From NCBI GenBank assembly GCA_021397845.1, contig CM038045.1, positions 145,038,638 to 145,102,637 of the forward strand: a DNA stretch of 64,000 bases, written 5' to 3'. The stretch is from Areca catechu (lineage: Eukaryota; Streptophyta; Magnoliopsida; Arecales; Arecaceae). This document shows positions 55,829 through 64,000 of the stretch, piece after piece (the first letter of the stretch is position 1; the number at the start of each line of letters is the position of its first letter). Made by a program: the position numbers and the translations under genes. A model generated the notes under the pieces. The model ran no database searches and was not told where the DNA came from. It saw nothing but the letters and a program-made list of their open reading frames with translations.

Positions 55829-58800
55829 AAAACTTCTTCTTCTATATAACCATTTAGAAAAGCACTTTTAATATATATTTGAAAAAGTTTAAAATTCATA
55901 AAACAAGCAAAAACTAATAGTAGTCTAATTGCCTCAAGTCTAGCAACAGGAGCAAAAATTTCACCAAAATCAATTCCTTCCTCCTGATGTAGCCTTTGGC
56001 AACTAGCCTAGCTTTATTTCTAGTCACAATTCTATTTTCATCTAATTTATTCCTAAACATCCATTTTGTGTCAATAATAAAAATATTTGATGGTCTTTCT
56101 ATTAATGTTCAAACATTATTTCTATCAAACTGAATTAGTTCATCTTGCATAGCATTTATTTAGTTAGGATCTTTTTCAGCATCTTCAAAATATTTAGTCT
56201 ATACTTGAGAAACAAAAGCAATATAATCACATTCATTTCTAATTGAAGATCGAGTTCTTACCCCTTTGATGGATTACCTAGGATTAATTTCTTAGGATGT
56301 CCATGAGCATACCTCCACTCCTTAGGTAGTTTTTGATGCTTTGGTGTGGATTGTATGGCTTCACCTTTTTCATCTTTGTCTTGATTTTCTTCACTTTGTT
56401 GAGAGGGTTGATCATCCAATGTCAGTTTTTATAGCTTATCAGCACCTGCATATGCATCAGAAGTATCCTCTTTTTTGGAGGATTTGTTAGTAGACTCTTC
56501 AAAAATTATATGTACAGACTCCTCTACAACTATGGTTCTTTTGTTAAAAACTCTATATGCCCTGCTTGATGTAGAGTATCCTACAAAGATACCTTTATCA
56601 GACTTAGCATCAAATTTTCCAAGATTGTCTTTACCATTTATTAAAATAAAATATTGACAACCAAAAACTCAAAAATACTTTTAAGTTAGTTTTCTTTGAT
56701 TCCAAAGTTCATAAGGAGTTTTCTTTAAAATAGGGTGGATTAAAACTCGATTTAAAATATAACATATAGTATTAATTGCTTCAGCCTAAAAATATCTTGG
56801 TAAATCATTTTCACAAAGTATAGTGCGTGCCATTTCTTCTAAAGTATGATTTTTTCTTTCTACCATCCTATTCTGCTAAGGTATCATAGGTGCAGAAAAA
56901 TTATGTTCAATACATTTCTTGTTATAAAAATTTTTGAAATCTTGATTTTCAAATTTAGAACCATGATCACTACATATGCAAATAATTGAAGTACCTTTTT
57001 TATTTGAAACTTTTCAGTAAAAATTACAAATACTATAAAAACTTCTTCTTCTATATAACCATTTAGAAAAGCACTTTTAATATATATTTGAAAAAGTTTA
57101 AAATTCATAAAACAAGCAAAAACTAATAGTAGTCTAATTGCCTCAAGTCTAGCAACAGGAGCAAAAATTTCACCAAAATCAATTCCTTCCTCCTGATGTA
57201 GCCTTTGGCAACTAGCCTAGCTTTATTTCTAGTCACAATTCTATTTTCATCTAATTTATTCCTAAACATCCATTTTGTGTCAATAAAAAAATATTTGATG
57301 GTCTTTCTATTAATGTTCAAACATTATTTCTATCAAACTGAATTAGTTCATCTTGCATAGCATTTATTTAGTTAGGATCTTTTTCAGCATCTTCAAAATA
57401 TTTAGTCTATACTTGAGAAACAAAAGCAATATAATCACATTCATTTCTAATTGAAGATCGAGTTCTTACCCCTTTGATGGATTACCTAGGATTAATTTCT
57501 TAGGATGTCCATGAGCATACCTCCACTCCTTAGGTAGTTTTTGATGCTTTGGTGTGGATTGTATGGCTTCACCTTTTTCATCTTTGTCTTGATTTTCTTC
57601 ACTTTGTTGAGAGGGTTGATCATCCAATGTCAGTTTTTATAGCTTATCAGCACCTGCATATGCATCAGAAGTATCCTCTTTTTTGGAGGATTTGTTAGTA
57701 GACTCTTCAAAAATTATATGTACAGACTCCTCTACAACTATGGTTCTTTTGTTAAAAACTCTATATGCCCTGCTTGATGTAGAGTATCCTACAAAGATAC
57801 CTTTATCAGACTTAGCATCAAATTTTCCAAGATTGTCTTTACCATTTATTAAAATAAAATATTGACAACCAAAACTCAAAAATACTTTAAAGTTAGTTTT
57901 CTTTGATTCCAAAGTTCATAAGGAGTTTTCTTTAAAATAGGGTGGATTAAAACTCGATTTAAAATATAACATATAGTATTAATTGTTTCAGCCTAAAAAT
58001 ATCTTGGTAAATCATTTTCACAAAGTATAGTGCGTGCCATTTCTTCTAAAGTATGATTTTTTCTTTCTACCATCCTATTCTGCTAAGGTATCATAGGTGC
58101 AGAAAAATTATGTTCAATACATTTCTTGTTATAAAAATTTTTGAAATCTTGATTTTCAAATTCAGAACCATGATCACTACATATGCAAATAATTGAAGTA
58201 CCTTTTTTATTTGAAACTTTTCAGTAAAAATTTACAAATACTATAAAAACTTCTTCTTCTATATAACCATTTAGAAAAGCACTTTTAATATATATTTGAA
58301 AAAGTTTAAAATTCATAAAACAAGCAAAAACTAATAGTAGTCTAATTGCCTCAAGTCTAGCAACAGGAGCAAAAATTTCACCAAAATCAATTCCTTCCTC
58401 CTGATGTAGCCTTTGGCAACTAGCCTAGCTTTATTTCTAGTCACAATTCTATTTTCATCTAATTTATTCCTAAACATCCATTTTGTGTCAATAATAAAAA
58501 TATTTGATGGTCTTTCTATTAATGTTCAAACATTATTTCTATCAAACTGAATTAGTTCATCTTGCATAGCATTTATTTAGTTAGGATCTTTTTCAGCATC
58601 TTCAAAATATTTAGTCTATACTTGAGAAACAAAAGCAATATAATCACATTCATTTCTAATTGAAGATCGAGTTCTTACCCCTTTGATGGATTACCTAGGA
58701 TTAATTTCTTAGGATGTCCATGAGCATACCTCCACTCCTTAGGTAGTTTTTGATGCTTTGGTGTGGATTGTATGGCTTCACCTTTTTCATCTTTGTCTTG

Positions 58801-61800
58801 ATTTTCTTCACTTTGTTGAGAGGGTTGATCATCCAATGTCAGTTTTTATAGCTTATCAGCACCTGCATATGCATCAGAAGTATCCTCTTTTTTGGAGGAT
58901 TTGTTAGTAGACTCTTCAAAAATTATATGTACAGACTCCTCTACAACTATGGTTCTTTTGTTAAAAACTCTATATGCCCTGCTTGATGTAGAGTATCCTA
59001 CAAAGATACCTTTATCAGACTTAGCATCAAATTTTCCAAGATTGTCTTTACCATTTATTAAAATAAAATATTGACAACCAAAAACTCAAAAATACTTTAA
59101 AGTTAGTTTTCTTTGATTCCAAAGTTCATAAGGAGTTTTCTTTAAAATAGGGTGGATTAAAACTCGATTTAAAATATAACATATAGTATTAATTGCTTCA
59201 GCCTAAAAATATCTTGGTAAATCATTTTCACAAAGTATAGTGCGTGCCATTTCTTCTAAAGTATGATTTTTTCTTTCTACCATCCTATTCTGCTAAGGTA
59301 TCATAGGTGCAGAAAAATTATGTTCAATACATTTCTTGTTATAAAAATTTTGAAATCTTGATTTTCAAATTCAGAACCATGATCACTACATATGCAAATA
59401 ATTAAAGTACCTTTTTTATTTGAAACTTTTCAGTAAAAATTTACAAATACTATAAAAACTTCTTCTTCTATATAACCATTTAGAAAAGCACTTTTAATAT
59501 ATATTTGAAAAAGTTTAAAATTCATAAAACAAGCAAAAACTAATAGTAGTCTAATTGCCTCAAGTCTAGCAACAGGAGCAAAAATTTCACCAAAATCAAT
59601 TCCTTCCTCCTGATGTAGCCTTTGGCAACTAGCCTAGCTTTATTTCTAGTCACAATTCTATTTTCATCTAATTTATTCCTAAACATCCATTTTGTGTCAA
59701 TAATAAAAATATTTGATGGTCTTTCTATTAATGTTCAAACATTATTTCTATCAAACTGAATTAGTTCATCTTGCATAGCATTTATTTAGTTAGGATCTTT
59801 TTCAGCATCTTCAAAATATTTAGTCTATACTTGAGAAACAAAAGCAATATAATCACATTCATTTCTAATTGAAGATCGAGTTCTTACCCCTTTGATGGAT
59901 TACCTAGGATTAATTTCTTAGGATGTCCATGAGCATACCTCCACTCCTTAGGTAGTTTTTGATGCTTTGGTGTGGATTGTATGGCTTCACCTTTTTCATC
60001 TTTGTCTTGATTTTCTTCACTTTGTTGAGAGGGTTGATCATCCAATGTCAGTTTTTATAGCTTATCAGCACCTGCATATGCATCAGAAGTATCCTCTTTT
60101 TTGGAGGATTTGTTAGTAGACTCTTCAAAAATTATATGTACAGACTCCTCTACAACTATGGTTCTTTTGTTAAAAACTCTATATGCCCTGCTTGATGTAG
60201 AGTATCCTACAAAGATACCTTTATCAGACTTAGCATCAAATTTTCCAAGATTGTCTTTACCATTTATTAAAATAAAATATTGACAACCAAAAACTCAAAA
60301 ATACTTTAAAGTTAGTTTTCTTTGATTCCAAAGTTCATAAGGAGTTTTCTTTAAAATAGGGTGGATTAAAACTCGATTTAAAATATAACATATAGTATTA
60401 ATTGCTTCAGCCTAAAAATATCTTGGTAAATCATTTTCACAAAGTATAGTGCGTGCCATTTCTTCTAAAGTATGATTTTTTCTTTCTACCATCCTATTCT
60501 GCTAAGGTATCATAGGTGCAGAAAAATTATGTTCAATACATTTCTTGTTATAAAAATTTTTGAAATCTTGATTTTCAAATTCAGAACCATGATCACTACA
60601 TATGCAAATAATTGAAGTACCTTTTTTATTTGAAACTTTTCAGTAAAAATTTACAAATACTATAAAAACTTCTTCTTCTATATAACCATTTAGAAAAGCA
60701 CTTTTAATATATATTTGAAAAAGTTTAAAATTCATAAAACAAGCAAAAACTAATAGTAGTCTAATTGCCTCAAGTCTAGCAACAGGAGCAAAAATTTCAC
60801 CAAAATCAATTCCTTCCTCCTGATGTAGCCTTTGGCAACTAGCCTAGCTTTATTTCTAGTCACAATTCTATTTTCATCTAATTTATTCCTAAACATCCAT
60901 TTTGTGTCAATAATAAAAATATTTGATGGTCTTTCTATTAATGTTCAAACATTATTTCTATCAAACTGAATTAGTTCATCTTGCATAGCATTTATTTAGT
61001 TAGGATCTTTTTCAGCATCTTCAAAATATTTAGTCTATACTTGAGAAACAAAAGCAATATAATCACATTCATTTCTAATTGAAGATCGAGTTCTTACCCC
61101 TTTGATGGATTACCTAGGATTAATTTCTTAGGATGTCCATGAGCATACCTCCACTCCTTAGGTAGTTTTTGATGCTTTGGTGTGGATTGTATGGCTTCAC
61201 CTTTTTCATCTTTGTCTTGATTTTCTTCACTTTGTTGAGGGGTTGATCATCCAATGTCAGTTTTTATAGCTTATCAGCACCTGCATATGCATCAGAAGTA
61301 TCCTCTTTTTTGGAGGATTTGTTAATAGACTCTTCAAAAATTATATGTACAGACTCCTCTACAACTATGGTTCTTTTGTTAAAAACTCTATATGCCCTGC
61401 TTGATGTAGAGTATCCTACAAAGATACCTTTATCAGACTTAGCATCAAATTTTCCAAGATTGTCTTTACCATTTATTAAAATAAAATATTGACAACCAAA
61501 AACTCAAAAATACTTTAAAGTTAGTTTTCTTTGATTCCAAAGTTCATAAGGAGTTTTCTTTAAAATAGGGTGGATTAAAACTCGATTTAAAATATAACAT
61601 ATAGTATTAATTGCTTCAGCCTAAAAATATCTTGGTAAATCATTTTCACAAAGTATAGTGCGTGCCATTTCTTCTAAAGTATGATTTTTTCTTTCTACCA
61701 TCCTATTCTGCTAAGGTATCATAGGTGCAGAAAAATTATGTTCAATACATTTCTTGTTATAAAAATTTTTGAAATCTTGATTTTCAAATTCAGAACCATG

Positions 61801-64000
61801 ATCACTACATATGCAAATAATTGAAGTACCTTTTTATTTGAAACTTTTCAGTAAAAATTTACAAATACTATAAAAACTTCTTCTTCTATATAACCATTTA
61901 GAAAAGCACTTTTAATATATATTTGAAAAAGTTTAAAATTCATAAAACAAAAAAACTAATAGTAGTCTAATTGCCTCAAGTCTAGCAACAGGAGCAAAAA
62001 TTTCACCAAAATCAATTCCTTCCTCCTGATGTAGCCTTTGGCAACTAGCCTAGCTTTATTTCTAGTCACAATTCTATTTTCATCTAATTTATTCCTAAAC
62101 ATCCATTTTGTGTCAATAATAAAAATATTTGATGGTCTTTCTATTAATGTTCAAACATTATTTCTATCAAACTGAATTAGTTCATCTTGCATAGCATTTA
62201 TTTAGTTAGGATCTTTTTCAGCATCTTCAAAATATTTAGTCTATACTTGAGAAACAAAAGCAATATAATCACATTCATTTCTAATTGAAGATCGAGTTCT
62301 TACCCCTTTGATGGATTACCTAGGATTAATTTCTTAGGATGTCCATGAGCATACCTCCACTCCTTAGGTAGTTTTTGATGCTTTGGTGTGGATTGTATGG
62401 CTTCACCTTTTTCATCTTTGTCTTGATTTTCTTCACTTTGTTGAGAGGGTTGATCATCCAATGTCAGTTTTTATAGCTTATCAGCACCTGCATATGTATC
62501 AGAAGTATCCTCTTTTTTGGAGGATTTGTTAGTAGACTCTTCAAAAATTATATGTACAGACTCCTCTACAACTATGGTTCTTTTGTTAAAAACTCTATAT
62601 GCCCTGCTTGATGTAGAGTATCCTACAAAGATACCTTTATCAGACTTAGCATCAAATTTTCCAAGATTGTCTTTACCATTTATTAAAATAAAATATTGAC
62701 AACCAAAAACTCAAAAATACTTTAAAGTTAGTTTTCTTTGATTCCAAAGTTCATAAGGAGTTTTCTTTAAAATAGGGTGGATTAAAACTCGATTTAAAAT
62801 ATAACATATAGTATTAATTGCTTCAGCCTAAAAATATCTTGGTAAATCATTTTCATAAAGTATAGTGCGTGCCATTTCTTCTAAAGTATGATTTTTTCTT
62901 TCTACCATCCTATTCTGCTAAGGTATCATAGGTGCAGAAAAATTATGTTCAATACATTTCTTGTTATAAAAATTTTTGAAATCTTGATTTTCAAATTCAG
63001 AACCATGATCACTACATATGCAAATAATTGAAGTACCTTTTTATTTGAAACTTTTCAGTAAAAATTTACAAATACTATAAAAACTTCTTCTTCTATATAA
63101 CCATTTAGAAAAGCACTTTTAATATATATTTGAAAAAGTTTAAAATTTATAAAACAAGCAAAAACTAATAGTAGTCTAATTGCCTCAAGTCTAGCAACAG
63201 GAGCAAAAATTTCACCAAAATCAATTCCTTCCTCCTGATGTAGCCTTTGGCAACTAGCCTAGCTTTATTTCTAGTCACAATTCTATTTTCATCTAATTTA
63301 TTCCTAAACATCCATTTTGTGTCAATAATAAAAATATTTGATGGTCTTTCTATTAATGTTCAAACATTATTTCTATCAAACTGAATTAGTTCATCTTGCA
63401 TAGCATTTATTTAGTTAGGATCTTTTTCAGCATCTTCAAAATATTTAGTCTATACTTGAGAAACAAAAGCAATATAATCACATTCATTTCTAATTGAAGA
63501 TCGAGTTCTTACCCCTTTGATGGATTACCTAGGATTAATTTCTTAGGATGTCCATGAGCATACCTCCACTCCTTAGGTAGTTTTTGATGCTTTGGTGTGG
63601 ATTGTATGGCTTCACCTTTTTCATCTTTGTCTTGATTTTCTTCACTTTGTTGAGGGGGTTGATCATCCAATGTCAGTTTTTATAGCTTATCAGCACCTGC
63701 ATATGCATCAGAAGTATCCTCTTTTTGGAGGATTTGTTAGTAGACTCTTCAAAAATTATATGTACAGACTCCTCTACAACTATGGTTCTTTTGTTAAAAA
63801 CTCTATATGCCCTGCTTGATGTAGAGTATCCTACAAAGATACCTTTATCAGACTTAGCATCAAATTTTCCAAGATTGTCTTTACCATTTATTAAAATAAA
63901 ATATTGACAACCAAAAACTCAAAAATACTTTAAAGTTAGTTTTCTTTGATTCCAAAGTTCATAAGGAGTTTTCTTTAAAATAGGGTGGATTAAAACTCGA
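54621..64000 (-). repeat. Tandem array of 1.21-kb units derived from copia pol (integrase to RT)
   Basis: Units start with AAAACTTCTTCTTCTATATAA. Boundaries: 54621-55828, 55829-57037, 57038-58245, 58246-59454, 59455-60664, 60665-61872, 61873-63079, and a partial 63080-64000. Lengths are 1207-1210. On minus each unit runs from the end of the integrase core (SDHGSEFEN, VERKNHTLEEMARTI, CENDLPRYF) through KFDAKSDKGIFVGYSTSSRAYRV to the RT start (WMFRNKLDENRIVTRNKARLVAKGY) and ends at SAFLNGYIEEEVF, joined head-to-tail to the next unit. All copies share the same stops, so none codes for an enzyme. Copies 2-8 look about 99 percent identical; copy 1 differs more. The array continues past the window. 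Confidence 0.95.

Larger units (their letters stand above)
47453..64000 (-). mobile_element. Sirevirus C (Ty1/copia), extends beyond the window
   Basis: Minus-strand element: 3' LTR 47453-49001, polypurine tracts to about 49453, ORF3, palindrome spacer, RNase H, solo LTR insertion, RT, and then a tandem array of the integrase-RT region to the window end. Left flank CCCCG at 47448-47452 would be the target duplication; the right side is outside. It is more decayed than Sirevirus A in ORF3 and the LTR. Confidence 0.82.

Noticed and set aside
56475..56657. 60-residue plus-strand ORF repeated in every array unit
   Set aside because: It is antisense to the integrase-RT linker and repeats only because the unit repeats. 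It is absent from the first unit and has no domain.
54621..64000. Possibility that the array is a centromere-type satellite
   Set aside because: The unit is much longer than usual plant centromere monomers and is still attached to its parent pol gene. Nothing in the window shows a centromere role.
1..64000. Host protein-coding genes, tRNA or rRNA genes
   Set aside because: No ORF outside the elements has recognisable domains or exon structure. The 12-base tRNA-like matches are primer binding sites, not tRNA genes.

Overview
The window is plant nuclear DNA made almost entirely of nested LTR retrotransposons. I find no host gene, no RNA gene, and nothing prokaryotic (no operons, CRISPR array or insertion sequences). 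A flowering plant is indicated by three things: chromodomain-bearing Ty3/gypsy elements (chromoviruses), Ty1/copia elements of the Sirevirus type with a third ORF, and initiator-Met tRNA primer binding sites next to nearly every LTR. I cannot name the species. Every coding region seen belongs to an element, and almost all are broken.

Layout. (1) 1-7300: minus-strand, mostly non-autonomous chromovirus material: a mosaic LTR (276-1608), an internal region with a gag ORF and pol remnants, a second LTR (4972-6549), and a third, related LTR start (6713) only 163 bp further on. (2) 7300-8350: copia LTR fragment and unclassified sequence. (3) 8353-19743: non-autonomous chromovirus 2 (minus), whose right LTR is split by non-autonomous chromovirus 3 (12886-19254, minus, 5-bp target duplication CCTTG). 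(4) 19744-21696: old repeats, including an 84-89 bp tandem repeat. (5) 21697 to about 33000: Sirevirus A (minus), with LTR, ORF3, pol, gag, a tandem duplication of the gag start, PBS and a degraded second LTR. (6) About 33480-47452: a second kind of copia element, B (minus). It is interrupted by a solo LTR (35295-36758, duplication CTTCA) and by a full-length plus-strand chromovirus (38484-46897, two 1263-bp LTRs, duplication CCATA). (7) 47453-64000 and beyond: Sirevirus C (minus), interrupted by a solo LTR (52559-54131, duplication TTTTT). Inside its pol, part of the integrase to reverse-transcriptase region has become a tandem array of about 1208-bp units (54621 to the window end, seven complete copies plus part of an eighth).

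How the parts relate. The full-length chromovirus has a complete integrase-chromodomain ORF but broken gag, protease and RT. Three smaller chromoviruses share its leader stem-loop, its primer binding site type, its integrase C-terminus and a small inverted repeat beside the polypurine tract, but have lost protease, RT and RNase H. Their ORFs join the gag N-terminus to an acidic region and a decayed integrase core without the catalytic triad. This suggests a lineage mobilised in trans by autonomous relatives. The two Sireviruses share palindromic CAAGTGTCGACACTTG-type clusters in the LTR and again between pol and ORF3. The most unusual structure is the retrotransposon-derived 1.2-kb tandem array at the right end.
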